Shown here one piece after another: positions 27,680 to 36,642 of a stretch of 64,000 nucleotides of DNA. Every line of letters begins with the position of its first letter. The first letter of the stretch is position 1. The position numbers were made by a program, and so were the translations under genes. The stretch is from DATFDN01 sp963818885 (lineage in GTDB: Bacteria > Pseudomonadota > Alphaproteobacteria > Acetobacterales > Acetobacteraceae): positions 1,426,001 through 1,490,000 of the forward strand of contig CAWFTP010000003.1 of assembly GCA_963818885.1 (NCBI GenBank), given 5' to 3'. A model generated the notes under the pieces. That model made no database searches and was not told the DNA's origin. It saw only the letters and a list, made by a program, of their open reading frames with translations.

Positions 27680-28936
27680 CTAGCCAGCCGGCGCCCGCGT
27701 GCCGGGGGGCGGGTAGGCCAGCAGGAAGGCGATCATCAGTGCGGCGAGCACCGCTATGCACAGCCAGGCGAAACCGATGCGCAGCAGGAACCCGCCGAAC
27801 AGGCCGCCGACCGAGGCCGCGAACGCGGTCGCGGCGTTCAGCAGCCCCACGCTTTCCGCCCGTCGTGCCGGAGACAGCGTTACCGATAGCGTGGTACTCG
27901 CGACCGCCAGCAGCGGCCAGATCAGCTGGGTCAGCGCGAAGCACACCAGAATCGGCAGCACCGTCGCGTGCAAGTGCAGGGAAGCCAGGGCCGCCATGGC
28001 ACCCACCACCACGGCCCGTGCGCCGAACCCGACCCGCAAGACCCGCCAGGCGCCGTAGCGCGCGTCCCACCGGCTGACCGTGTCGTAGATCAGCAGGCTG
28101 CAGCCGACCCCAATCGCATAGGCCGAGGTCGGCAGAGTCGCCGCCGTGTGATAGAGGCGCACCATGGCAACCGCGAACATCACGGCGAGCCCGTTGGTCG
28201 CGGTGTAGGACACCAGCCAAGCGGCGAGGAAGCGGGCGAGATCGGCGCGGGCGAGCGCGGCGACGGCACGCCACGTCACCCGGTGCAGGGACCGGTGCAG
28301 GCCGATCACGGCGGCATCGCTCCCCCGCTCCGGCGCCGGGACCAGTGCCGGCCGGCTTACCTTGACGACCGGATCGGGGGCGAGGATGAGGGCCAGGGGT
28401 ACCGCGAGCAGCAGCAGCACCGCGCCGAGCAGGAAGGCATCGTCGACGTGGCGCAGCCCGAGCGCACCGGCGGTGAGCAGCCCGAGGAGCTGGCCACTCC
28501 CAAGGGCTGCCTGCAGCGTGCCGATCCGCCGGTCCCACACCGAGTCCGGCTCGACCTCGACGATGAACATGGTCGCGACCGTGGTCGCGCTCGAGGCGCC
28601 GAGCCCAACCAGCGCGGCAAGCACCAGGTGCTCTCCAGTCCCGCCGGGAATCGCTTGGCCTAGCAGGCCCAGCCCGGCGAGCGCGAGGCCGCCGGCCAGC
28701 GTCCAACGGTGCCGTCGGTGCCGGTCGCTCCACGCGCCGATGAAGGGCGCCGCAATGCCAGCGGCGGCAAACGCGGCATAGGTCAGACCGGCGAGTGGGC
28801 CAGGCTTGGCGGACAGCGGCAGGATGACCGGCACCATGCCGCTCTGCACGAAGCCGAGCAGCACATAGCAGACCATCCACAGCGGCACCGCCTCGCGCTG
28901 GAGAAATTGGGAGAACAAGACGCGTTCGCGGCCCAC
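27680..28936 (-). CDS. MFS transporter
   Basis: About 418 residues with twelve hydrophobic segments. Cytoplasmic loop motif GAWSDRHRRHRWTLAGG fits MFS motif A, and the second half has SPARRAESVGLLNAATAFAA. The start is not certain: the open frame runs to 29119, which would overlap the divergent thioredoxin gene; GTG at 28936 (GRERVLFSQFLQ) with GGAGG nine bases before it is preferred. Its substrate is unknown; it sits alone between yihY and the thioredoxin operon. Confidence 0.78.
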   Translation of the reverse strand: MGRERVLFSQFLQREAVPLWMVCYVLLGFVQSGMVPVILPLSAKPGPLAGLTYAAFAAAGIAAPFIGAWSDRHRRHRWTLAGGLALAGLGLLGQAIPGGTGEHLVLAALVGLGASSATTVATMFIVEVEPDSVWDRRIGTLQAALGSGQLLGLLTAGALGLRHVDDAFLLGAVLLLLAVPLALILAPDPVVKVSRPALVPAPERGSDAAVIGLHRSLHRVTWRAVAALARADLARFLAAWLVSYTATNGLAVMFAVAMVRLYHTAATLPTSAYAIGVGCSLLIYDTVSRWDARYGAWRVLRVGFGARAVVVGAMAALASLHLHATVLPILVCFALTQLIWPLLAVASTTLSVTLSPARRAESVGLLNAATAFAASVGGLFGGFLLRIGFAWLCIAVLAALMIAFLLAYPPPGTRAPAG

Positions 28937-29098
28937 CCGTCGCAACCTCCATCCATGTTCTCCGCCATCTCGCCCAGGCAACAAGGCAGGACCTCTACGA
29001 GATGATGCGGCGATACGGGAGAATCCTATAGGGACGCGGGCTGGCTTGCGCCGGGCGAGCGGCGCTACATGTAACAGCCAGCATCGGGACCCGCACGA

Positions 29099-30028
29099 AT
29101 GGACGTCATCCTCGGCCAAAAGCAGCCGGATCAGGCTACCAACATGATCGTCGAGGGCGATCAGAAGACCTTCATGAAGGAGGTCGTCGAGGCCTCTCGC
29201 CAGCTTCCGGTCCTAGTGGATTTCTGGGCGACGTGGTGCGGGCCGTGCAAGCAGCTCACGCCGGCGCTCGAGAAGGTGGTGCGCGCCGCCGGCGGGCGGG
29301 TGAAGCTCGTCAAGATCGACATCGACAAGAACGCCGCGCTGGTCCAGCAGCTCTCCCAGCTTGGCCTGCCGATGCAGTCGGTGCCGACCGTGGCGGCGTT
29401 CTGGCAGGGCCAGATCGCCGACCTGTTCCAGGGCGCGCTGCCCGAATCGGAGATCCGCAAGTTCGTCGAGGGATTGCTGAAGGTCGCCGGCGGCGCGATG
29501 CCGAGCGCCGACCTGCTGGCCGAGGCTAAGGCCGCCCTTGAGCAGGGCGACGCCCAGGGCGCCGGGGAGTTGTTCAGCACCCTACTGCATGAGGAGCCGG
29601 AGAACCCGGAGGCCTGGGGCGGCCTGGTCCGCGCGCTGATGGCGCTGGGCCGGGAGGACGAAGCCGAGAAGGCGCTCGCCCAGGTGCCGCCGTCTATCGC
29701 CGAGCGCGCCGAGGTCGCGGGCGCGCGCAGCGCGCTGGCGCTCGCCAAGGAGGGGCGCGAGGCGGCCTCCCAGCTCGCCGGGCTGCAACGGCGCGTTGAT
29801 GCCGACGGGACGGATTTTCAGGCCCGCTACGATCTCGCGACCGCGCTCAATGCCACCGGCAAGCGGGCCGAGGCCGCCGACCAGCTGCTCGAGATCTTCC
29901 GCAAGGATCGCGGCTGGAACGAGGGCGCGGCACGGCTGCAGCTGCTGAAGTTCTTCGAGGCGTGGGGTGCGACCGATGCGGCGACCCTCACCGCCCGGCG
30001 ACGGCTGTCCTCCCTCCTGTTCTCCTGA
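29099..30028 (+). CDS. cnoX: CnoX/YbbN-type thioredoxin-TPR chaperedoxin
   Basis: 309 residues. A thioredoxin domain (about 20-130) has the full redox site WCGPC in VDFWATWCGPCKQ and the cis-Pro in MQSVPTVAAF. It is followed by a TPR-like helical part (about 140-300; ALEQGDAQGAGELF, ALMALGREDEAEKALAQVP). This is the architecture of CnoX, which protects and hands oxidised proteins to GroEL. The stop overlaps the Lon-substrate-binding gene (ATGA), and a Trm112 gene follows, a trio conserved in alphaproteobacteria. Confidence 0.9.
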   Translation: MDVILGQKQPDQATNMIVEGDQKTFMKEVVEASRQLPVLVDFWATWCGPCKQLTPALEKVVRAAGGRVKLVKIDIDKNAALVQQLSQLGLPMQSVPTVAAFWQGQIADLFQGALPESEIRKFVEGLLKVAGGAMPSADLLAEAKAALEQGDAQGAGELFSTLLHEEPENPEAWGGLVRALMALGREDEAEKALAQVPPSIAERAEVAGARSALALAKEGREAASQLAGLQRRVDADGTDFQARYDLATALNATGKRAEAADQLLEIFRKDRGWNEGAARLQLLKFFEAWGATDAATLTARRRLSSLLFS

Positions 30029-30693
30029 TGGCAGGCTTCCACCCTAGCGTGGACGCGTTGCCGGAAGTCTTTCCGATCTTTCCGCTCGAAGGCGTGCTGC
30101 TGCTGCCGCGCGGGCGCCTCCCGCTCAACATCTTCGAGCCTCGGTATCTCGCGATGACCGAGGACGCGCTGGGCGCGGGGCGGATGCTCGCGATGGTGCA
30201 GCCGGACGGCATTGGCGAGACGGCGCCGTCCGGGCCCCATCTCTACTCGGTGGGATGCCTGGGCCGCATCTCCTCGTTCAGCGAGACCGATGACGGGCGG
30301 ATGCTGATCACCTTGACCGGGGTGATCCGCTGCGAGATGGCGAGCGAGCTGGACATGCGGCGCGGCTACCGCCGGGTGCGCGGCGACTACAGCCGGTTCC
30401 TCGAGGACCTGTCGCTCGAGGAGCATCCGATCGGCGTCGAGCGCCAGCGGCTGCTCGACGCGCTGCGGGGCTATTTCGCGCAGCGCAAGCTGGAGGCGAA
30501 CTGGGACGCGATCAAGCGCATCCCCGACGACATGCTGGTCATCACCGTCGCCATGACCTGTCCGTTCGAGCCGGCCGAGAAGCAGGCGCTGCTGGAGGCG
30601 CCAACGATCGCCGAGCGGGCGGCGACGCTGCTCGCGCTGCTGCAGATGGGCGCGGCGACGCCCGACGATGCCGCCGGTCATCGCGTGAGTTGA
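30028..30693 (+). CDS. Lon protease substrate-binding (LON N-terminal) domain protein
   Basis: 221 residues starting MAGFHPSVDALPEVFPIFPL, followed by LPRGRLPLNIFEPRYLAM, the hallmark of the stand-alone LON N-terminal domain. There are no AAA or protease domains. It may act as a protein-quality adaptor, fitting its overlap with the CnoX gene upstream and the Trm112 gene downstream. The exact role is unknown. Confidence 0.9.
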   Translation: MAGFHPSVDALPEVFPIFPLEGVLLLPRGRLPLNIFEPRYLAMTEDALGAGRMLAMVQPDGIGETAPSGPHLYSVGCLGRISSFSETDDGRMLITLTGVIRCEMASELDMRRGYRRVRGDYSRFLEDLSLEEHPIGVERQRLLDALRGYFAQRKLEANWDAIKRIPDDMLVITVAMTCPFEPAEKQALLEAPTIAERAATLLALLQMGAATPDDAAGHRVS

Positions 30694-30698
30694 GGGCA

Positions 30699-30896
30699 AT
30701 GGACGAGACGAATCCCCCGCAAGTGCCGCTGGACCCCAAGCTGCTGGAGATCCTGGTATGTCCGGTGACGAAGGGACCACTGGAATATGACCGCGAACGC
30801 GGCGAGCTGATCAGCCGCAAGGCTGGCCTTGCCTATCCGATTCGCGACGGCATCCCGATCATGCTGCCCGACGAGGCGCGAAGGCTGGAAGACTGA
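30699..30896 (+). CDS. Trm112/YcaR family small protein
   Basis: 65 residues from the ATG at 30699. LDPKLLEILVCPVTKGPLEY and ISRKAGLAYPIRDGIPIML are diagnostic of the Trm112/YcaR family; only one cysteine of the zinc knuckle is kept, as in many bacterial members. Eukaryotic Trm112 activates methyltransferases; the bacterial role is not settled. It is co-transcribed with the CnoX and Lon-substrate-binding genes. Confidence 0.9.
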   Translation: MDETNPPQVPLDPKLLEILVCPVTKGPLEYDRERGELISRKAGLAYPIRDGIPIMLPDEARRLED

Positions 30897-30913
30897 CGGA
30901 GCGCCGGCTGCGC

Positions 30914-32254
30914 CTAACGCAATCGCGCTTCGGTCAGGCCGCACTGTGCCACGCTCGCCGCCCGGTCAACTCGAATCGCGGTCAGCGTCGTGGGATAGGT
31001 CTCCGGGATCGGATCGCCACCCAGCAGCAACCGCACGCCGCTGCCGAGACCGCGCGCATGCATCGCGGCCATCCAGCGAGCCATGTCACGCGCTAACTCG
31101 TAGTCGGCGAAGACGAGCGGCAGGCGAGCCTTGCGATCGTCCGCCTCGATGAGCCTGCCTTCTGCGAGGATGCCATAGAGCGGGCCGGTCAGGTCCTCGG
31201 CGGGGATCAGCGTCGCGTGCACAGGCTTGGTGGCGTCGGAGACGATCCGCACGGATTGCGTGCCCTCGTCGTAGCTCCGCTCCCCCGCTTCGATCTTGCG
31301 AACCTGATAGAGCATCCTGACGCTCGCGGTGACCGGACAGCGCCCGAGCGTCTGCAAGCGGGCAAGGTGCAGCGACGCGCGCGCAGGCGAAAGCGGGGTC
31401 TCGCCGCGATAGAGCGAGGTCGCGCTCGCGAGCTGGAACCGTTCGCCCTCGCTACGCATGACGGCGTCGGGCGTGGCGAAGAGCGACAGCGCGATGATAG
31501 TATTGCCGGTGAGGTCGAGATTGCGCTCGCTCTCCCGCGTAATGCGCAGCATGGGCGGGGTGATGTCGACCGAGAGGTTCTCGAAGGAAGGCGCGATCTC
31601 GGTCGAACTGGACTGTCCGTTCGTCGCCCCGCCGGTGAGTCCCGCCTGGATGCCGGCGGGGATCGGCGGCTTGGCCGAGAGATTCGCTTGCAGCGACGTC
31701 GTGGTCGATTGCTCGAGATGCTCGACGTTCAGGGTTCGCGTATCGGTCGCCACGATCTTGTAGCCGGCAAAACGGAAGCCGCCGTCGGGCGCGATCTCGA
31801 CCACGGTACGCATCAGCCGGTCACCGGGTCGTGCTTGTGCGTCCTTGGCAACTGACACGACGAGCGTGCGGGCGAACTCGCTTTCGTCGACCATGGGATC
31901 GGTGGAACTCGCCGCGGCGGCGCCGCCGATCGGCTTGGCGAGCGCGGCGCGTAAGGCATCGGCCTGCCTGCCCAGACGGCCCAGCGTTTCGATATAGGCG
32001 AGCTGGCCGTGATCACTGAGCTCACGCAGCGTGACCGCGCCCGGCCCGCTTACCGGCATCGGATAGGAGTAGACGCTCACTGACGCGTAGGCGCCCCTCG
32101 CGAGGGACGGGTCGCGAAACTGCTGGTCGATCAGCGCGGCGTGGAACGCGGGAGTCTCTTCGAACTCCGCCGACGCCCAGCGCCGGTCGAGCGAATGAGC
32201 GCATCCGCCGAGGAGAGCGAGCGCGGCGAACGCTCGCCAGTAACGAGCACGCAT
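30914..32254 (-). CDS. Large lipoprotein of unknown function
   Basis: 446 residues with a lipoprotein signal: basic MRARYWR, hydrophobic core, lipobox LLGGC with Cys at about 18. No known domain is recognised. The mature part includes a Ser/Thr-rich middle (about 195-260) and a C-terminal region with PLVFADYELARDMARWMAAM. Expected at the periplasmic face of a membrane. Its ATG directly abuts the stop of the small upstream ORF (TAG ATG), so the pair is co-translated. Reads in a normal high-GC codon pattern; function unknown. Confidence 0.75.
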   Translation of the reverse strand: MRARYWRAFAALALLGGCAHSLDRRWASAEFEETPAFHAALIDQQFRDPSLARGAYASVSVYSYPMPVSGPGAVTLRELSDHGQLAYIETLGRLGRQADALRAALAKPIGGAAAASSTDPMVDESEFARTLVVSVAKDAQARPGDRLMRTVVEIAPDGGFRFAGYKIVATDTRTLNVEHLEQSTTTSLQANLSAKPPIPAGIQAGLTGGATNGQSSSTEIAPSFENLSVDITPPMLRITRESERNLDLTGNTIIALSLFATPDAVMRSEGERFQLASATSLYRGETPLSPARASLHLARLQTLGRCPVTASVRMLYQVRKIEAGERSYDEGTQSVRIVSDATKPVHATLIPAEDLTGPLYGILAEGRLIEADDRKARLPLVFADYELARDMARWMAAMHARGLGSGVRLLLGGDPIPETYPTTLTAIRVDRAASVAQCGLTEARLR

Positions 32255-32476
32255 CTACAGGATGGAGCAAATATGGGCGGGAAGGGTGCCGCCGGTCTCG
32301 CAATTCGTCGCGGAGAGCGACTCCTGTGGGCGCAACCGGTCTCGGGCGACGCTGAACTCCTCATCGGGGTCAAAGCCGGGAAGGATCCGCAGTGCGGTGA
32401 CCGAATCCGCGCGGGCAACGACGCGTACCGGATCGGCGCCACCGATCCAATCAAAGTCGAGCACAATGCCGAACAT
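32255..32476 (-). CDS. Small 73-residue protein coupled to the lipoprotein gene
   Basis: Starts MFGIVLDFDWIGGADPVRVV at 32476 behind AGGAAAG and ends immediately before the lipoprotein start. The fold looks like a short beta/alpha unit with a hydrophobic core (VRVVARADSVTALRILPGFD) and a Cys-containing tail (NCETGGTLPAHIC). No family was recognised. The good ribosome site and exact abutment with the next gene support it as real. Confidence 0.55.
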   Translation of the reverse strand: MFGIVLDFDWIGGADPVRVVARADSVTALRILPGFDPDEEFSVARDRLRPQESLSATNCETGGTLPAHICSIL

Positions 32477-32538
32477 GAAACTCTTTCCTGAAAGCCGGCG
32501 ACATAGCATAATCCATTGCAAATAGCAACGAATTTCCG

Positions 32539-33930
32539 ATGACGCAGCACCCAACCGCGAGCCCGCTCGACTGGGCCGTCCTGGCATCCGGGCGCGCGGG
32601 CTGCCTGCACGACGTCGAGGTCACCGTTGCCGGCTGGATGTGGCCGGTGCGCGACGACTATGGGCTGCTGCTTCCCGAGCCGATGTGCTGCGCCGGCTGC
32701 GTGCCGAGCGATCCCGCCGCCTGCATTGAGGTCTTTGCGCGCATCCCGATCGCACCGCGCGGCAAGGCCGCGCGACTCGCCGGCATCTTCCGCGTCCCGC
32801 CGCCGGACGATCCCGCCGGGTGGCGCTATCAGCTGCATGATGCACGGGTGATCGGTGCCGACGTACCGCCGTTCACCCGCCGCCGGCTGCTCGCCGCCGG
32901 CCCTCTGCTGTGCCTGGCCGCGGCAGCACCCGCACCCGCATCCGATCCCGATGCGGCGCGCCGCATCGTCGCAAGCGGCGTCACGGTGGACCTGCATAGC
33001 CACGCGGGACGCATCCTGGGCGTGCGGCGGGTCGCCGAGCATGCGCCCTTCACACCGGTCGCCGAGCCGATGCGCGACGGCGGCATGGCGGTGATCTGCC
33101 TTGCGACCGTGACCGACTCGCCGGTGACCGAGATCACCGGCCGGCGCATCGCCGCTTACCGCGAACCGGCGCCGGGCGAGCTCTATGCGTGGAGCAAGCT
33201 CGCCTTTGCCCGTTTGCTGGAGATGGTGCGCTCGCAGAATCTGCGCATCGTGCGGGATGGCGCATCGCTGGATGCCGCACGCCAGGATGGGCCGTCGGTC
33301 GTGATTGCGTCCGAGGGCGCGGACTTCCTGGAAGGCCATCTCGAGCGGGTCGACGAGGCCTATCATGCCTACACGCTGCGACACCTGCAGCTCACGCACT
33401 ATCGCGTCAACGAGCTGGGCGACATTCAGACCGCGCCGTCCGTGCATGGCGGTCTCACCGAGTTCGGCGCCGCCGTGGTGCGGCGGTGCAACCAGCTAGG
33501 CATTGTCGTGGACGTGGCGCACGGGACGTATGACCTCGTGAAGCGGGCCGCTTCAGTCACGACGAAGCCACTCGTGCTGTCCCACACGTCACTGCTGGGC
33601 CCCAGCCGCTACCGCCGGCTGATTTCGCCCGAGCACGCGCGCATCGTCGCTGGTACGGACGGAGTGATCGGCATCTGGCCTCCGGTCACCCAGTTTCCCG
33701 ACCTAGCCGCGCTCGCGGCGGGAATGCGGCGCATGGTGGATGTGGTCGGCGTCGATCACGTCGGCCTGGGCAGCGACATGCTCGGCCTGCTCGTGCCGGC
33801 AAGCTTCGCGAGCTACCGCCAGTTGCCCGATCTCGCGCAGGCGCTGCTGGATGCAGGCTTCAACCCGAAGGAGGCGGGCAAGCTCCTGGGCGGCAATTAC
33901 GCGCGGGTCTTCGCCGCAGCGCTCGGTTGA
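32539..33930 (+). CDS. Dipeptidase (M19) with unusual N-terminal domain and internal Tat-like motif
   Basis: 463 residues in two parts. Residues 1-110 are a separate small domain with a CCAGC motif (PEPMCCAGCVPSDPAACIEV) and GWRYQLHDARV. Then FTRRRLLAAGPLLCLAAAAP looks like a twin-arginine signal at about 113-132, followed by an M19 dipeptidase: VDLHSHAGRI, IASEGADFLEGHLE, LTHYRVNELGD, VVDVAHGTYD, VLSHTSL and VGLGSDMLG. An in-frame GTG at 32848 would give a conventional exported dipeptidase, but no stop separates the two parts and neither start has a strong ribosome site. It may be a fusion with an internal membrane anchor or have a second start. Confidence 0.8.
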   Translation: MTQHPTASPLDWAVLASGRAGCLHDVEVTVAGWMWPVRDDYGLLLPEPMCCAGCVPSDPAACIEVFARIPIAPRGKAARLAGIFRVPPPDDPAGWRYQLHDARVIGADVPPFTRRRLLAAGPLLCLAAAAPAPASDPDAARRIVASGVTVDLHSHAGRILGVRRVAEHAPFTPVAEPMRDGGMAVICLATVTDSPVTEITGRRIAAYREPAPGELYAWSKLAFARLLEMVRSQNLRIVRDGASLDAARQDGPSVVIASEGADFLEGHLERVDEAYHAYTLRHLQLTHYRVNELGDIQTAPSVHGGLTEFGAAVVRRCNQLGIVVDVAHGTYDLVKRAASVTTKPLVLSHTSLLGPSRYRRLISPEHARIVAGTDGVIGIWPPVTQFPDLAALAAGMRRMVDVVGVDHVGLGSDMLGLLVPASFASYRQLPDLAQALLDAGFNPKEAGKLLGGNYARVFAAALG

Positions 33931-33947
33931 GGAAGCACGGCAGTGGT

Positions 33948-33970
33948 ATTGCGATTCATTCTCGTTTGCA
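33948..33970. promoter_or_regulatory. Fur-box-like sequence upstream of the OprB/propeller/DyP operon
   Basis: TGCGATTCATTCTCG at 33950-33964 matches 12 of 15 positions of the Fur-type inverted repeat TGAGAATCATTCTCA, and the flanks (ATT, TTTGCA) also fit long Fur boxes. It lies 45-65 bases before the porin start. Iron control is plausible because the third gene is an EfeB-like DyP peroxidase. Inference from a sequence match only. Confidence 0.55.
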
Positions 33971-34015
33971 CTAAGCAGCCGCCGCAACGCGCCGGAGCGA
34001 GCGGAAGGAACGAGA

Positions 34016-35491
34016 ATGGCGATCCCGTATCGGCTGGCTGGGCTGGCCCTGTTGATTGCGGCGGGATTGCCGCTCAGCGCCTGGGCGCAAGCCAACTCGA
34101 GCACTCAGCAGAATCCAACTCGCGGACCGGTCGGCGCCCCATCCACGCCGGGCGGGGCTTCCCCGGGCGAGCCCGGGTTCATGACGCAACTGTTCGCACC
34201 CTCGCGCGGCAATCTGCTGGGCAACATGTTCGGATTGCGGAACTATCTTGGCCAGGACGGGATCACGCTCGGCCTGCAGAGCACCAATGAGGTGTTCGCC
34301 AACGCCGCGGGTGGGATCAGGCGGGGCGCGTCGGGCGACGGGTTGACCCAGCTCGGCATCGGCGTCGACACCGAGAAGGCGTTTGGCTGGAAGGGCGGTA
34401 CGTTCAATCTCAGCGCGCTGTGGATCTACGGCCCGAATTTCAGCGCCAACTACCTCGGCGTGTTGCAGACCTCGAGCGGCATCCTCGCCTTACCCACGGT
34501 GCGCCTGTGGGAGATCTGGTTCCAGCAGGCATTTCTCGACGGGCGGATCGACGTGAAGCTGGGCCAGCAGAGCCTCGATCAGGAGTTCATGCTCAGCCAG
34601 GGATCGAGCCTCTTCCTCAATGCGGTGATGGGCTGGCCGATGCTCCCCGCGGCCGACCTCTACGCCGGCGGTCCGGCCTATCCACTTTCCTCGCTCGGCA
34701 TCCGGCTGCGTGGGCATCCGACCGGCGCGATCACGCTGCTGGGCGGCGTGTTCCAAGACAACCCGCCGGGAGGGCCATTCAACGATGACGGCCAGCTTCG
34801 CGGCGCGGCGCGCTGGGGGGGCAATTTCAACCTGCGCACCGGCGCGCTGTTCATCGCCGAGGCCCAATTCGCGATCAATCAGCCCGCCGAGGACAAGGCC
34901 GCGCCAAAGCACGGCCTGCCCGGCACTTACAAGGTCGGCATGTGGTTCGACACGGCGAGCTTTCCCGACCGGGCAATCGACGATACCGGCCTGTCGCTCG
35001 CCAGCCCGAACAGCACCGGTATCCCGCAGATGCACCGCCATAACGTCAGCGTCTATGCGGTCGCCGATCAAACCGTCTGGCAGCAGGCGAACGGGTCGAG
35101 GGCGCTGAGCCTGTTCGTCCGGCCCATGATCGCCCCCACCAATCAGAACCTGATCGACTTCAGCATCAACGGCGGGGCGACGCTGAAGGCGCCGCTGCCA
35201 GGGCGCGACGACGACACGTTCGGCATCGGTTTCGGCGTCGCAAATGTCAGCCACCGGGCCGCCACGCTCGACCTGCAAACGGCAGCGTTCACCGGCGCCT
35301 ACGTGCCGGTGCGCGGTGCCGAGACGTTCATCGAGATAACCTACCAGGCGCAGATCGCCCCCTGGCTCCAGGTCCAGCCGGACTTCCAATACTTCTGGAT
35401 GTCCGGCGGCGGTCTCGCGAATCCCGCCAATCCCACGTCGCGGATCGGCAACGCCGCCGTGTTCGGCATTCGCAGCAACATCGTCTTCTGA
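34016..35491 (+). CDS. OprB-family carbohydrate-selective porin
   Basis: 491 residues. The signal peptide ends about 26 (LPLSAWAQA). After a Pro/Gly/Ser-rich linker the barrel begins with NYLGQDGITLGLQSTNEVF, and OprB landmarks include WEIWFQQAFLDGRIDVKLGQ, YKVGMWFDTASFPD and a last strand ending in Phe. It is an outer-membrane channel, by family for sugars. The gap of 26 bases to the beta-propeller gene and the downstream overlap with the peroxidase indicate a three-gene operon under a Fur-like box. Confidence 0.87.
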   Translation: MAIPYRLAGLALLIAAGLPLSAWAQANSSTQQNPTRGPVGAPSTPGGASPGEPGFMTQLFAPSRGNLLGNMFGLRNYLGQDGITLGLQSTNEVFANAAGGIRRGASGDGLTQLGIGVDTEKAFGWKGGTFNLSALWIYGPNFSANYLGVLQTSSGILALPTVRLWEIWFQQAFLDGRIDVKLGQQSLDQEFMLSQGSSLFLNAVMGWPMLPAADLYAGGPAYPLSSLGIRLRGHPTGAITLLGGVFQDNPPGGPFNDDGQLRGAARWGGNFNLRTGALFIAEAQFAINQPAEDKAAPKHGLPGTYKVGMWFDTASFPDRAIDDTGLSLASPNSTGIPQMHRHNVSVYAVADQTVWQQANGSRALSLFVRPMIAPTNQNLIDFSINGGATLKAPLPGRDDDTFGIGFGVANVSHRAATLDLQTAAFTGAYVPVRGAETFIEITYQAQIAPWLQVQPDFQYFWMSGGGLANPANPTSRIGNAAVFGIRSNIVF

Positions 35492-35517
35492 CGCACCCCT
35501 ACCAGGAGAGCACACCC

Positions 35518-36642
35518 ATGCCGCATGCCAGCCACCAACTCGGACTCGCGCCGCTTTGTCTGCTCGCCCTTTGCCTCGGCGCCGCGCCCGTAGGCGCCGC
35601 CGAGACCACCGGATTGCTCGGGAACATGCGCCATTTCCGTACACTTGGGTCGACGGTGCCGGACAACGGGGATCAGAACCCGTACGCCATCGTCGTGGCG
35701 CCGGCCGCGGTGGGCAAGATTCGCAAGGACGACGTGCTGGTCACCAATTTCAACGACAAGGGCAACCTGCAAGGGCTCGGCAGCACCATCATCGCCTACA
35801 CGCCCGCAACCAAGGCGATGTCGCTGTTCGCCGCCATCCCCCGCGACCTGCCGTCCTGTCCCGGCGGCATCGGGCTGACCACGGCCATGGCGGCGCTGCG
35901 GTCGGGCTGGGTGATCGTCGGCAGCCTGCCGAGCCGGGACGGCACAACGGCGACCAAGGGCCAGGGCTGCCTCGTCGTGCTCGACGCGCAGGGCAAGGTC
36001 GCCGGCACCATCACGGGTCCGTACATCGACGGGCCATGGGGCAACATGGCGGTCGTCGACAGCGGCGGCACCGCCACGCTGTTCGTCAGCAACACCGGCT
36101 TCGGCGTCGGCGCGCCGGGGCAGGACGTGGTGCACAAGGCGAGTGTCGTGCGGATCGAGCTTGCCATCCCGCCCGGCGGCCCGCCGCGCGTCACGCGCGA
36201 GACGGTAGTGGCGGACGGCTTCGGCGAGCAGGCGGACAAGGACGTGTTCATCATCGGCCCGACCGGCCTCGCGCTCGGCAAGAACGGCGTGCTCTACGTC
36301 TCCGATGCGATCGGCAACCGCATCGTCGCCATCCCGGACGCGCTGAACCGCACGAGCAGCGCCGGCACCGGGCAGGAGGTGACGAAGGACGGGCTGCTGA
36401 AGCGTCCGCTCGCGATCGCCACCGCGCCCAACGGCAATCTGCTGGTCACCAACGGGCAGAACGGGCAGTGCGTGGAGATCGACCCTGCCAGCGGCAGGCA
36501 GCTCCACGCGCTGTGGATCGATGCCAACAAGGCGCAGGATCCGCCCGGCAGCGGCGACCTGTTCGGCATCGCCATGACGCCGACCGGCGACGGGTTCTAT
36601 TTCGTGAAGGACGAGATGAACACGCTCGTGCTGGCGCGGTGA
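35518..36642 (+). CDS. Secreted NHL/SMP-30-like beta-propeller protein
   Basis: 374 residues with a signal peptide (about 1-27, ending APVGAA). Repeating units with GPTGLALGKNGVLYVSDAIG, RPLAIATAPNGNLLVTN and DLFGIAMTPTGDGFYFV have the strand pattern of NHL propellers. There is no transmembrane segment after the signal, so it is likely periplasmic. Between an OprB porin and a DyP peroxidase it may bind or sense a substrate of that system. No catalytic function can be read off. The stop overlaps the peroxidase start. Confidence 0.8.
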   Translation: MPHASHQLGLAPLCLLALCLGAAPVGAAETTGLLGNMRHFRTLGSTVPDNGDQNPYAIVVAPAAVGKIRKDDVLVTNFNDKGNLQGLGSTIIAYTPATKAMSLFAAIPRDLPSCPGGIGLTTAMAALRSGWVIVGSLPSRDGTTATKGQGCLVVLDAQGKVAGTITGPYIDGPWGNMAVVDSGGTATLFVSNTGFGVGAPGQDVVHKASVVRIELAIPPGGPPRVTRETVVADGFGEQADKDVFIIGPTGLALGKNGVLYVSDAIGNRIVAIPDALNRTSSAGTGQEVTKDGLLKRPLAIATAPNGNLLVTNGQNGQCVEIDPASGRQLHALWIDANKAQDPPGSGDLFGIAMTPTGDGFYFVKDEMNTLVLAR

